NCBI GenBank assembly: GCA_963802375.1
Contig: CAWDIJ010000010.1
Span: 434,001-498,000 of the forward strand
Length of the DNA: 64,000 nucleotides
From: JACDAN01 sp963802375
GTDB taxonomy: Bacteria; Actinomycetota; Thermoleophilia; Gaiellales; Gaiellaceae
Direction of reading: 5' to 3'
Part shown: piece by piece, positions 42,238-50,785 of the stretch
How positions within the stretch are numbered: position 1 is the first letter of the stretch
Layout of the letters: each line of letters opens with the position of its first letter
Made by a program: the position numbers and the translations under genes
The notes under the pieces: generated by a model
The model's input: only the letters and a program-made list of their open reading frames with translations
Databases searched by the model: none
What the model was told of the DNA's origin: nothing

Positions 42238-43740
42238 TCAGACCCCCTTGGGCGTTTCGACCTCGCTGGCCGTCACCGGCTCGCCCGACAGATCCGGGTG
42301 GTCCTCGAACCGGTAGCGGACGATTGCGCGCTTCGCGGCCTTGACCTCGTCCAGCCGTCCCACGGGCCGGTTGTGAGGGGCGCGCTTCAGCGTCTCCGGC
42401 TCCTCGGCCGCCTCACGTGCGATCTCCTGCATCGCGTCGGCGAAGGCGTCGAGCGTTGCCTTCGTCTCGGTCTCCGTCGGCTCGATCATCAGCGCCTCCG
42501 GAACGATCAGCGGGAAATAGATCGTCGGCGGGTGGAACCCGTAGTCCATCAGCCGCTTGGCGACATCCAGCGCGGTGATCCCGTGCTCCTTCTTGAGCTT
42601 TCGCGCAGAGAGCACGAACTCGTGCATGCAGAGCCGGTCGAACGGGAGGTCGTATGCGTCCTTCAGCCTGGCCAGGAGGTAGTTCGCGTTGAGGACTGCG
42701 TCCTCCGACATCGTCCGCAGCTCCCTGCCCCAGGCGAGGATGAACGCGTACGAGCGGACGAATACGCCGAACGGGCCCGTGAAGGCGCGCACCTTCCCGA
42801 TCGACTTCGGGCGGTCGTAGTCGAGGCGGAAGCGGTTGCCGTCCCGCACCACGGCCGGAACCGGCAGGAACGGCTCCAGGCGCTCCCGCACCGCGATCGG
42901 ACCGCCGCCGGGACCTCCGCCGCCGTGCGGCTGGGAGAACGTCTTGTGCAGGTTGATGTGGACGATGTCGAAACCCATGTCGCCGGGCCGCGAGATCCCG
43001 CACACGGCATTCAGGTTGGCGCCGTCGTAGTACAAGAGCGCGCCGACTTCGTGAAAGATCTTCGCGACCTCCTCGATGTGCTCGTCGAAGAGGCCCAGCG
43101 TCGACGGGTTCGTGAGCATCAAGCCGGCCGTCGAATCGTCAACCGTGCTCCGGAGGTCGTCGAGATCGATGTTGCCGCGCGAGTCCGTGGCGACCTTCTG
43201 GAGCTCGTAGCCGGCCATCGTCACGCTGGCCGGGTTCGTGCCGTGCGCCGTATCGGCGACGACGATCGTCCGGCGTTGCTCCGCCTCGCCGCGATCGGCG
43301 AAGTAGGCGCGCATGAGCATCAGGCCGGTCAGCTCGCCCTGCGAGCCGGCCGCCGGCTGAAGCGAGACTGCGTCGAGCCCGGTGACCTCCGCGAGGATCT
43401 CCTGGAGGTCGTGCATCAGCTCGAGCGCGCCCTGTGCGCCCTCCTCGTCCTGGTGCGGGTGGAGATCGCGGAAACCAGGCAGCGCGGCGACCCGCTCGTT
43501 GACGCGCGGGTTGTACTTCATCGTGCAGGAGCCGAGCGGATAGAAGCCGGTGTCGATCCCGAAGTTGCGGGTCGTCAGCTCCGTGAAATGACGGACGAGC
43601 TCGATTTCGGGGAGCTCCGGCAGCCGCGCCGGGCGCTCACGGCGAAGCTCGTCGGGCACGGTCGGCGGTGACAGCTCGGCCGGACGCGGGATCCGCCCGG
43701 CGCGGAGACCCGGCCCCGACTTCTCGAAGACGAGTTTCAT
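42238..43740 (-). CDS. gcvPB: Glycine dehydrogenase (decarboxylating) subunit 2
   Basis: A 500-aa PLP-binding subunit of the P-protein. TGFYPLGSCTMKYNPRVNE, GSQGELTGLMLMRAY, DTAHGTNPASVTMAG and INLHKTFSQPHGGGGPGGGP (with the PLP Lys) are diagnostic. With GcvPA it decarboxylates glycine and loads the aminomethyl group onto GcvH. ATG at 43740 overlaps gcvPA by 4 nt. Confidence 0.95.
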   Translation of the reverse strand: MKLVFEKSGPGLRAGRIPRPAELSPPTVPDELRRERPARLPELPEIELVRHFTELTTRNFGIDTGFYPLGSCTMKYNPRVNERVAALPGFRDLHPHQDEEGAQGALELMHDLQEILAEVTGLDAVSLQPAAGSQGELTGLMLMRAYFADRGEAEQRRTIVVADTAHGTNPASVTMAGYELQKVATDSRGNIDLDDLRSTVDDSTAGLMLTNPSTLGLFDEHIEEVAKIFHEVGALLYYDGANLNAVCGISRPGDMGFDIVHINLHKTFSQPHGGGGPGGGPIAVRERLEPFLPVPAVVRDGNRFRLDYDRPKSIGKVRAFTGPFGVFVRSYAFILAWGRELRTMSEDAVLNANYLLARLKDAYDLPFDRLCMHEFVLSARKLKKEHGITALDVAKRLMDYGFHPPTIYFPLIVPEALMIEPTETETKATLDAFADAMQEIAREAAEEPETLKRAPHNRPVGRLDEVKAAKRAIVRYRFEDHPDLSGEPVTASEVETPKGV

Positions 43741-45059
43741 TCCGCCAGCGCCTCCGCGAGCCGGTCGATGTCCTCGACGGTGCGCCGCTCGGTGACGGCG
43801 ACGAGGATCGCGTCGTCCATCCCCGGGTAGTCGCGACCGACCGGATAGCCGGGGTTGACCCCGTGGGTGCGCGCTTGCCGAATGGCCTCCTGCGCCTGCC
43901 GTCCGACGCGCACGCCAAACTCCTTGAACGTTGCCTGCTCCGGAAACAACAGTGGCAGCTCGAGCCGCTCCTTGGCGTGCTCGGCGAGCGCCATACAGGT
44001 CTCGCCCACCTCCCTGAGCCCCTCTGGTCCCAGCCAGCACAGATAGATGAGGCCGCCCAGCGCCAGCAGGGTTTGGTTGGTCGTGATGTTCGACGTCGCT
44101 TTCTCGCGCCGGATGTGCTGCTCGCGCGTCTGGAGGGTGAGGACGTAGCCCCGGCGTCCCTCGACGTCGGTCGTCTCGCCGACAATCCGGCCGGGCATTC
44201 GTCGCGTGAACTCCTCGCGCGCGGCGATGAACCCGTAGTGCGGACCGCCGTAGGAGAGGGCGTTGCCCGCTGACTGGCCCTCGCCGATCGCGATCGCGCA
44301 CCCGTAGTTGCCGGGCGCCTCGAGCACGCCGAGTGACATGGGATCGACGTGTGCGACCGCCAGCGCCTCGGCGTCGTTCGCGGCACCCGCCAGCTCGGGC
44401 GCCGGCTCCAGGCAGCCGAAGAAGTTCGGCTGCTGGAAGATCGCGCACGCGGCGCCCTCCGCGGCTGCCCGGAACTCCTCGGGGTCGGTGACGCCGTCAC
44501 GGTGCGGGACGTCCACGACCTCCATCCCGAACCCGGGCGCGTACGTGCGGACGACCTGGCGCACCTGCGGGTTGACCGTCTCGGCCAGGACGATCTTCGA
44601 CCGGCCCGTCGCGTGCTTTGCGACGTAGCAGGCGTCCGCGGCGACCGTCGTGCCGTCGTAGCCGGACGCATTGGACACGTCCATGCCGGTCAGCTCGCAG
44701 ATCACGGTCTGGTACTCGAAGATCGCCTGGAGGACTCCTTGGCTCATCTCCGGCTGGTACGGCGTGTACGCGGTCAGGAACTCGCCGCGCTGGAGGATGT
44801 AGTCGACGACGGCCGGGACGTAGTGGTCGTAGACGCCGGCCCCGACGAACGAGAGCTCCTCGCCGGCATGGACGTTCCGCGCCGCGAGTTCCTCCAGGCG
44901 CGCGACGATCTCCTGCTCGGTGAGCGGGTCGCCGAGCTCGAGCGGCCGTTCGTACCGGACGCCGGTGGGGATGTCGCGGAACAGCTCCTCGATGCTGGAG
45001 ACGCCGATCGTCTCGAGCATCGCCTCGCGATCGGCGGCGGTCAGCGTCTCGTAGGTCAC
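43737..45059 (-). CDS. gcvPA: Glycine dehydrogenase (decarboxylating) subunit 1
   Basis: A 440-aa subunit of the two-part P-protein. Typical stretches: VPAVVDYILQRGEFLTAYTPY, QPEMSQGVLQAIFEYQTVI, DVSNASGYDGTTVAADA, SYGGPHYGFIAA, RIVGETTDVEGRRGYVLTLQ and SNITTNQTLLALGG. GTG at 45059 overlaps gcvH by 4 nt. Confidence 0.95.
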   Translation of the reverse strand: MTYETLTAADREAMLETIGVSSIEELFRDIPTGVRYERPLELGDPLTEQEIVARLEELAARNVHAGEELSFVGAGVYDHYVPAVVDYILQRGEFLTAYTPYQPEMSQGVLQAIFEYQTVICELTGMDVSNASGYDGTTVAADACYVAKHATGRSKIVLAETVNPQVRQVVRTYAPGFGMEVVDVPHRDGVTDPEEFRAAAEGAACAIFQQPNFFGCLEPAPELAGAANDAEALAVAHVDPMSLGVLEAPGNYGCAIAIGEGQSAGNALSYGGPHYGFIAAREEFTRRMPGRIVGETTDVEGRRGYVLTLQTREQHIRREKATSNITTNQTLLALGGLIYLCWLGPEGLREVGETCMALAEHAKERLELPLLFPEQATFKEFGVRVGRQAQEAIRQARTHGVNPGYPVGRDYPGMDDAILVAVTERRTVEDIDRLAEALAE

Positions 45060-45451
45060 AGCTCGGCCAGGACGGCCTTGTAGGCGTCGGCGTCCAGGAG
45101 GCTGTCCGTTTCGGACGCGTCGGAGAGCCGGATCCTGATCAGCCAGCCCTCGCCGTAGGGATCCTCGTTGACGGTCTCGGGGGCGTCGGCCACTGCCTGG
45201 TTGACCTCGAGCACCTCACCGGAGAGCGGCGACACGACGTCCGAGACGGCCTTCACGGATTCCACCTCGCCGTAGTTGCCGTCCTTCGCGACCGAGGAGC
45301 CCACCTGCGGGGGCTCGAAGTGCACGAGCTCACCGAGCGCATCCTGCGCATACCAGGTGATCCCCAGCACGGCCTCGTCTCCATCGATGCGCGCCCAGTC
45401 GTGCTGGGGGTGGTACCTCAGCTCGCCGGGGTAGCTCTCAGCAGCCGCCAT
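45056..45451 (-). CDS. gcvH: Glycine cleavage system H protein
   Basis: A 131-aa lipoyl carrier. The lipoylated Lys lies in YGEVESVKAVSDVVSPLSG; HDWARIDGDEAVLGITWYAQ and NEDPYGEGWLIRIRL are also typical. It shuttles the aminomethyl group among the P, T and L proteins. ATG overlaps the gcvT stop by one base (TGATG). Confidence 0.95.
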   Translation of the reverse strand: MAAAESYPGELRYHPQHDWARIDGDEAVLGITWYAQDALGELVHFEPPQVGSSVAKDGNYGEVESVKAVSDVVSPLSGEVLEVNQAVADAPETVNEDPYGEGWLIRIRLSDASETDSLLDADAYKAVLAEL

Positions 45452-46503
45452 CAATCCTCCTCGCGCTTGTAGATCGGTTTCTTGACGACGCGGGCGCGCC
45501 GCTGCCTCCCCCGCACGTCGATCGTGAGCTCGGTGCCGGGCTCGGCCTGTTCGGTGCGGACATACCCCATGCCGATGCCGCGGTCGAGCATCGGCGAGTG
45601 CGTTCCGGAGGTGACCTCGCCGCCGCCCTCGATGGCCATGCCCTGCCGCGGGATCCCCGCATCCTCCATCACGAAGGCCCCCAGCTTCCGCGACGGGCCG
45701 TCGGCCTTGATCCGGCGGAGCTCGGCGGCGCCGGTGAAGTCCTTGTCGAGCGCGCAGACCCAGCCGAGGCCGGCCGAGATCGCGTCGGTGTCCGGCCCGA
45801 TGTCGTTCCCGTGCAGCGGGTAGCAGACCTCCAGCCGCAGTGTGTCCCGCGCTCCGAGCCCTGCCGGCGTCACGCCTCGGGCCAGAACGGCGTCCCAGAG
45901 CGCCGCGCCTTCCTCGGCGGGAACCATGAGCTCGACGCCGGTCTCGCCCGTGTAGCCGGTGCGGTTGACCATCACCTCGATGCCGTCGAGGTCGTCCATC
46001 GCGAACGTGAACGGCGGCGCCTCGTCGAGGCCGAGTCGCTCCAGTGAGCGCGGCCCCTGGACGGCGAGGAGTGCGTAGTCGTCCGAGATGTCGCGCACGT
46101 CCGAGCCCGGGATCTCGCGCTCCTTGAGCCAGCGGAAGTCCGCGTCCCGGTTCGAGGCGTTGACGATCAACAGGTAGCGACCGGCCTCGAGGCGGTAGGC
46201 GATGAGGTCGTCGACGATGCCGCCGCGCTCGTTCGTGAGAAGCGTGTACTGGGCGTGCCCCGGCTCGACCTTGCCGAGGTCGTTTGAGAGGACGCCCTGG
46301 AGGAACTCGTGCGCCTTCGGCCCCTCGACCTCGAGCTCGCCCATGTGCGAGACGTCGAAGACGCCCGCGTCCGTACGCACCGCGCGGTGCTCGGGAATGA
46401 CGCCCTCGTACTGCACGGGCATCTCCCAGCCCGCGAAGGGGACGAGACGCGCGCCGAGGGCGACATGACGCTCGTGGAGCGGAGTTCGGCGCAGCGTCTG
46501 CAC
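45451..46503 (-). CDS. gcvT: Glycine cleavage system T protein (aminomethyltransferase)
   Basis: A 350-aa folate-dependent enzyme. Begins LRRTPLHERHVALGARLVPFAGWEMPVQY; FDVSHMGELEVEGP, TGYTGETGVELMVP, GARDTLRLEVCYPLHGND and the C-terminal SPMLDRGIGMGYV are family hallmarks. It releases ammonia and makes methylene-tetrahydrofolate. First gene of gcvT-H-PA-PB; GTG start, TAGCAT 10 nt upstream. The gap to ftsZ is only 42 nt, too short for a glycine riboswitch. Confidence 0.95.
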   Translation of the reverse strand: MQTLRRTPLHERHVALGARLVPFAGWEMPVQYEGVIPEHRAVRTDAGVFDVSHMGELEVEGPKAHEFLQGVLSNDLGKVEPGHAQYTLLTNERGGIVDDLIAYRLEAGRYLLIVNASNRDADFRWLKEREIPGSDVRDISDDYALLAVQGPRSLERLGLDEAPPFTFAMDDLDGIEVMVNRTGYTGETGVELMVPAEEGAALWDAVLARGVTPAGLGARDTLRLEVCYPLHGNDIGPDTDAISAGLGWVCALDKDFTGAAELRRIKADGPSRKLGAFVMEDAGIPRQGMAIEGGGEVTSGTHSPMLDRGIGMGYVRTEQAEPGTELTIDVRGRQRRARVVKKPIYKREED

Positions 46504-46545
46504 GACGCGCCGGATGCTACCGCCGTGGGTTCTGGGGACCCGCCG

Positions 46546-47625
46546 CTATTCGCGGAGGAAGGACGGCACTTCGAGGACGTCCTCTCCGACGTCGAAGCGC
46601 TCGCGCTCCTCGGGTGTCCTCGTCGCCGGCTCGTCCTCGCTCACCGTCGTGCGCCGACGGCGCCGCTGCGCCTGCGGGCCGAAGCCCGTCGCGATCACCG
46701 TGACCCGGACCTCGTCCTTCAGCGCGTCGTCGATCACGGCGCCGAAGATCACGTTCGCGTTCTGGTCCGCCGCGCCCGTGACGACCTCCGCCGCCTCGTT
46801 CACCTCGAACAGCCCCATGTCGGGTGGGCCGCTGATGTTCAACAGGATGCCGGTCGCGCCTTCGATGGACGACTCGAGAAGCGGCGAGGAAACCGCGGTG
46901 TGAGCCGCTTCGGCCGCGCGGTTCTCCCCCGACGCGGTGCCAATGCCCATCAGCGCCGACCCGGCGTCGGACATGATCGCGCGCACGTCGGCGAAGTCGA
47001 GGTTGACGATCCCCGGGACCGTGATCAGGTCGGTGATCCCCTGGACGCCCTGCCGGAGGATGTCGTCCGCCATCCGGAAAGCGTCGACGATGGACGTGCG
47101 CTTCTCGACCACCTGGAGGAGGCGGTCGTTCTCGATCACGATCAGCGTGTCGACGTTGTCGCGGAGCTCCTCGATGCCCATCATCGCCTGGTCGGCGCGC
47201 TTGCGGCCCTCGAAGGCGAACGGCCTCGTCACCACGCCGACTGTGAGCGCCCCGAGCTCTCGCGCGATCTCGGCCACGATCGGAGCACCGCCCGTGCCGG
47301 TGCCGCCACCCTCGCCGGCCGTGACAAAGACCATGTCCGCGCCCTTGATCGCATCCTTCAGCTCATCACGACTCTCCATCGCCGCGTTCCGCCCGACCTC
47401 CGGATTCGCGCCGGCGCCCAGGCCGCGCGTCGACTCGGCGCCGATGTGGACCTTCAGGTCCGCATCGACCACGAGGAGCGCCTGGGCGTCCGTGTTCGTC
47501 GCGATGAAGTCGACTCCGCTCAGACCGGCGTCGACCATGCGGCTGACAGCATTCGATCCTCCGCCGCCGACGCCGACGACCTTGATCATTGCCAGGTAAT
47601 TCCCTGTCTGCTCGCGTACGCTCAA
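46546..47625 (-). CDS. ftsZ: Cell division GTPase FtsZ
   Basis: A 359-aa tubulin homologue. GTP-binding loop AGEGGGTGTGGAPIVAE, T1 region VGVGGGGSNAVSRMVD, and the T7 loop residues in NLDFADVRAIMSDAGSALMG. The C-terminal peptide ends DVGEDVLEVPSFLRE, the conserved FtsZ tail that binds partners. TTG at 47625 is preceded by GGAGGG at a short 3-4 nt distance; ATG 47589 is an alternative. Last gene of the dcw cluster, just upstream of gcvT. Confidence 0.96.
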   Translation of the reverse strand: MSVREQTGNYLAMIKVVGVGGGGSNAVSRMVDAGLSGVDFIATNTDAQALLVVDADLKVHIGAESTRGLGAGANPEVGRNAAMESRDELKDAIKGADMVFVTAGEGGGTGTGGAPIVAEIARELGALTVGVVTRPFAFEGRKRADQAMMGIEELRDNVDTLIVIENDRLLQVVEKRTSIVDAFRMADDILRQGVQGITDLITVPGIVNLDFADVRAIMSDAGSALMGIGTASGENRAAEAAHTAVSSPLLESSIEGATGILLNISGPPDMGLFEVNEAAEVVTGAADQNANVIFGAVIDDALKDEVRVTVIATGFGPQAQRRRRRTTVSEDEPATRTPEERERFDVGEDVLEVPSFLRE

Positions 47626-47697
47626 CGTCCCTCCACCTCAAGCTCGACTGTAGCTCGCGGCTTCGCAAGCCCTGCAACGCTCCAGCCTAAGGACGAT

Positions 47698-48519
47698 CTA
47701 CTGGCTTGTCAACGCGTCTGTTGCTCGATAACTCTCAGGCTCCACCTGAGACTCGAGACTTTCTCCCACCACCGGTCGCTCAGGAACGCTGACGTCGAGG
47801 TATGCGGCGATGTCGCCCTCCCGCCGCATCGTCGCCAGCAGCCGGCGCGACACCTCGAGCTTCAGCGGGAGGTCTGTGGCCTTGCCCAGCCGAATCTCGA
47901 AGCGGTCGCGCAGCACTGCGGTCGCTGTCCCCTCTTCGCTCATCTTCACGTACCAGACACGCTGCGACAGGCCCGGGGCCGCTGCTCGCATCGCGGCGAC
48001 CGTCCGGATCGCGCGTGCCGGCTCCGGCGCTCGGAGGATTGCACCGACGTGCGGATCGACGGTCCGCTCGAGCCACACGACCGGGAGGGGGCGCCTGAGC
48101 CGTCGTTCGAGCGGCCTGAGCACCCGCCCTTCCGCTGAGACGAGCCAGTTCTCGTCGCCACGCCGCACCACCGCCACCGGGCGCTCGACGCTCACCCGGA
48201 CGCGGAGGCTGTTCGGGAAGGCGCGGTCGTAGCCGAGCAGGTGGACGTGCGGGAGCTTGTCCAGCCGGAGCTGGATCGCCTCCTGGTCGATGCGCAGCAG
48301 GCTCGTCCCGTGAAGATCCCCCAGCGCACGGGTGACCAGGCGCGACTGCCCATTAGGGATCGACTCGACCTCCACCTCGTGGACGGCGAAGACGCTCGTC
48401 TCGCGCGCGCCGACGAAGAGCGCGAAGGCGGCGGCGAGCATTCCGAAGCCGAGCGCGAGCGAGCGGCCGGACGGGACCAGCCGAAGGGTAGGGGACACCG
48501 AGACAGCCGTACGTGCCAC
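47698..48519 (-). CDS. ftsQ: Cell division protein FtsQ/DivIB
   Basis: A 273-aa single-pass membrane protein: helix at about residues 20-38 (LALGFGMLAAAFALFVGA), POTRA-like domain (VFAVHEVEVESIPNGQSRLV, LRIDQEAIQLRLDKLPHV, SLRVRVSVERPVAVVRRGDENWLV) and a divergent C-terminal part. Part of the FtsQ-FtsL-FtsB divisome bridge. GTG start at 48519. Palindromic element B lies between it and murB. Confidence 0.85.
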   Translation of the reverse strand: MARTAVSVSPTLRLVPSGRSLALGFGMLAAAFALFVGARETSVFAVHEVEVESIPNGQSRLVTRALGDLHGTSLLRIDQEAIQLRLDKLPHVHLLGYDRAFPNSLRVRVSVERPVAVVRRGDENWLVSAEGRVLRPLERRLRRPLPVVWLERTVDPHVGAILRAPEPARAIRTVAAMRAAAPGLSQRVWYVKMSEEGTATAVLRDRFEIRLGKATDLPLKLEVSRRLLATMRREGDIAAYLDVSVPERPVVGESLESQVEPESYRATDALTSQ

Positions 48520-48571
48520 GGCGCCAACTTCGCCGCCGCGCAGGCTGCTCCTACACCAGCTCGCCGGCTTC

Positions 48572-48732
48572 GAGTTCGTTCCAGGATGTGGCTCGTCGCC
48601 AGGGTGCGATGGGTGGATGCCAGGCCTGGACGCAGGCCGCGTTCATATCGAGTGATATGGACGCGGCCGAGGACAACGCCTGGCGCCGCCCAGCGCGGCC
48701 TGGCGGCTCAGCCTCCATGCTGGAACGAGCTC
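48572..48732. repeat. Long nested palindrome, copy B (161 nt)
   Basis: Outer arms 48572-48584/48720-48732 (13 bp, one G-T), middle arms GCCAGG 48598-48603/CCTGGC 48699-48704 and TGCCAGGC near 48618/GCCTGGCG near 48678, inner stem 48635-48649/48654-48668 (15 bp, one G-T) with a 4-nt loop GAGT. Highly similar to copy A over the central 120 nt. It overlaps the last codons of murB. Confidence 0.88.
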
Positions 48733-49604
48733 GCTGGCAGCTCGATCGCGCCGAGGAACTGCACCTCGTGCTCGAGCTCCACGCCGAACTCCTCGAGCGC
48801 CCGGCGGCGGGCCTCCGCCATCAGCTCGATCGCGTCGTGCGTCGTGGCGCCGTCCGCGTTCTCGATGAAGTTCGCGTGCCGTGGTGAGATCTGCGCGCCG
48901 CCGATCCGGTGACCGCGGAGTCCGCAGGCCTCGAGCATCCGCCCTGCGGACAGCTCGTGATCTGGGTTCTTGAACACACTGCCGAAGGTCCGCTTGTTCG
49001 TGGGCTGTGCAGCTTTTCGCACCGCCTGCATCTCGGCGACCGTCGCCTTGATCTCCTCGACCGGCCGAGGCCGAAGTCGAAACTCGGCGGCGACGACGAC
49101 ATCGCCGGGGCGCAACGCCGAGCGGCGGTACTCGAGCCCCAGCTCCTCCGGCGTGCGCCAGGAGGAGCCCGACGCATCGGCGACGAGCGCGCGATCGAGC
49201 ACGCTCGCCATGTCGCCTCCGTATGCTCCCGCATTCATCCAGACGCCGCCTCCGGCGGTCCCGGGGATGGCGCACGCGAACTCGAACCCGCCCAGGGACG
49301 CTGCCCGCGCCCGATGGAGGCAGACGGCCAGCGGCGCGCCTCCACCCGCCCGCAGAACCTCGCCGTCGGCCTCCGCCGCCGCCAGCTCGCCGGAGAGCCT
49401 GAGGACGAGCGCCTCGACACCGTCGTCGGCTACGAGCAGGTTCGACCCCAACCCCACCACCGACACCGCCGCCTCGCGGTCGGCGGCCCAGGTGAGCGCT
49501 TCCCGGAGCTCGTCCTCCGTCTCCGGCTTCGCGAACCACCGAGCCGGACCTCCGGTCCCGACCGTCGTGAACCGGGACATCGGCACGCGGTCGTCGATCG
49601 TCAC
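48708..49604 (-). CDS. murB: UDP-N-acetylenolpyruvoylglucosamine reductase
   Basis: A 298-aa FAD enzyme that reduces the enolpyruvyl group to form UDP-MurNAc. FTTVGTGGPARWFAKPET (FAD site), LGSNLLVADDGVEALVLRL, AGAYGGDM, RTFGSVFKNPDHELSAG and SPRHANFIENADGATT with catalytic residues. GTG start overlaps murC by 4 nt. Its last seven codons form the right arm of palindrome B. Confidence 0.95.
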   Translation of the reverse strand: MTIDDRVPMSRFTTVGTGGPARWFAKPETEDELREALTWAADREAAVSVVGLGSNLLVADDGVEALVLRLSGELAAAEADGEVLRAGGGAPLAVCLHRARAASLGGFEFACAIPGTAGGGVWMNAGAYGGDMASVLDRALVADASGSSWRTPEELGLEYRRSALRPGDVVVAAEFRLRPRPVEEIKATVAEMQAVRKAAQPTNKRTFGSVFKNPDHELSAGRMLEACGLRGHRIGGAQISPRHANFIENADGATTHDAIELMAEARRRALEEFGVELEHEVQFLGAIELPASSFQHGG

Positions 49605-50785
49605 GCGAGCTCCCGGAAGACGAGGTCCGCGCCGCGGTCAACGTCGCCGGCCCCGATCGTGAGCACGACGTCTCCGGGCCGTGCGCGGCGTGCGAGGAAC
49701 CGCGCGCCGTCCTCGACCGCCGGGGTCCAGCCGATCAGCATCCCCGGCCGAAGCACGGCGAGCGCGTCGACGACGAGCTTCCCCGTGACGCCCTCGACGG
49801 GCTCCTCCCGCGCGGCGTAGACCTCCGTGACCGCGACGACGTCCGCCTCGGCGAGCGCCGCGGCGGTCTCGCGTGCGAGATGCCTGGTGCGGGAGTACAG
49901 GTGCGGCTGGAAGAGCGCGAGGATCCTGCCGATGCCCTGCTCGCGAAGCGCAGCGAGCGTGACGCGAATCTCGGCCGGATGGTGCGCGTAGTCGTCGACG
50001 ATCCGCACGTCTCCCGCGACACCGACCTCCTCCAGCCGCCGCCCGGCGCCCCGAAACTCGCGCAGCACCGGCCACGCCTCACGTCCGTGCACGCCGGCGA
50101 GCTCGAGCGCGGCGAGGGCGGCGGCGGCGTTGAGCCGGTTGTGTCGGCCGGGGATGTTGAGCTCGCCGTCGTACGGCTCGAGCGAGTCGCCGCGAACCGT
50201 CTGCGGGACGTTCTCGAGCCAGCGCTCGAACAGGGCGGCCACTTCCGACCTGGAAGCGAACTCGGTGTGATGGTCGAGGTCGACGTTCGTGACGACGGCG
50301 ATCGCGGGACGGAGAAGCTCGATCGTCCTGTCCGACTCGTCGCCCTCGACAACGAGCCAGCCGGAGCCGGCGCGGGCATTCGCGCCCAGCTGCGGCACCT
50401 CCGCGCCGATCAGGAACCCCGGTTCGCGGCCGAGACGGTCGAGGACGAACGCGATCATCGCCGCGGTCGTCGTCTTCCCGTGCGCGCCGGCGACGACGAT
50501 CGAGGCCTGGAGCGAGACCAGCTCAGCCAGGAACTCAGCGCGCGATCGCCCCTCCGCGCTGCCCGTGAACGCCGTCGAGACGATTGCCTCGGCGTCGTCG
50601 GGCACTTCGGGCTCGGGCGAGATCGTCACGACGATCTCCGACGGCAGGTGTTGGAGGTACGGCGTGTCGTACCGGTCCCACCCCGACACGTCGGCACCCC
50701 AGGCGTGCGCCAGGAGCGCGTAGCCGGAGAGGCCGGCGCCGCCGATCCCAACGAAGTGGAGCCGTCTACCGGCGAGCGGTCGCAA
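49601..50785 (-). CDS. murC: UDP-N-acetylmuramate-L-alanine ligase
   Basis: A 394-aa Mur ligase, somewhat shorter than the usual 450-490. N-terminal glycine-rich loop HFVGIGGAGLSGYALL, ATP loop VVAGAHGKTTTAAMIAFVLD, LNIPGRHNRLNAAAAL and VDDYAHHPAEIRVTLAAL. It adds L-Ala to UDP-MurNAc. TTG start at 50785, inside the 3' end of murG. Confidence 0.94.
   Translation of the reverse strand: MRPLAGRRLHFVGIGGAGLSGYALLAHAWGADVSGWDRYDTPYLQHLPSEIVVTISPEPEVPDDAEAIVSTAFTGSAEGRSRAEFLAELVSLQASIVVAGAHGKTTTAAMIAFVLDRLGREPGFLIGAEVPQLGANARAGSGWLVVEGDESDRTIELLRPAIAVVTNVDLDHHTEFASRSEVAALFERWLENVPQTVRGDSLEPYDGELNIPGRHNRLNAAAALAALELAGVHGREAWPVLREFRGAGRRLEEVGVAGDVRIVDDYAHHPAEIRVTLAALREQGIGRILALFQPHLYSRTRHLARETAAALAEADVVAVTEVYAAREEPVEGVTGKLVVDALAVLRPGMLIGWTPAVEDGARFLARRARPGDVVLTIGAGDVDRGADLVFRELA

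Noticed and set aside
46504..46545. Glycine riboswitch ahead of gcvT
   Set aside because: Only 42 nt lie between ftsZ and gcvT, too short for either aptamer, and no characteristic core is present.
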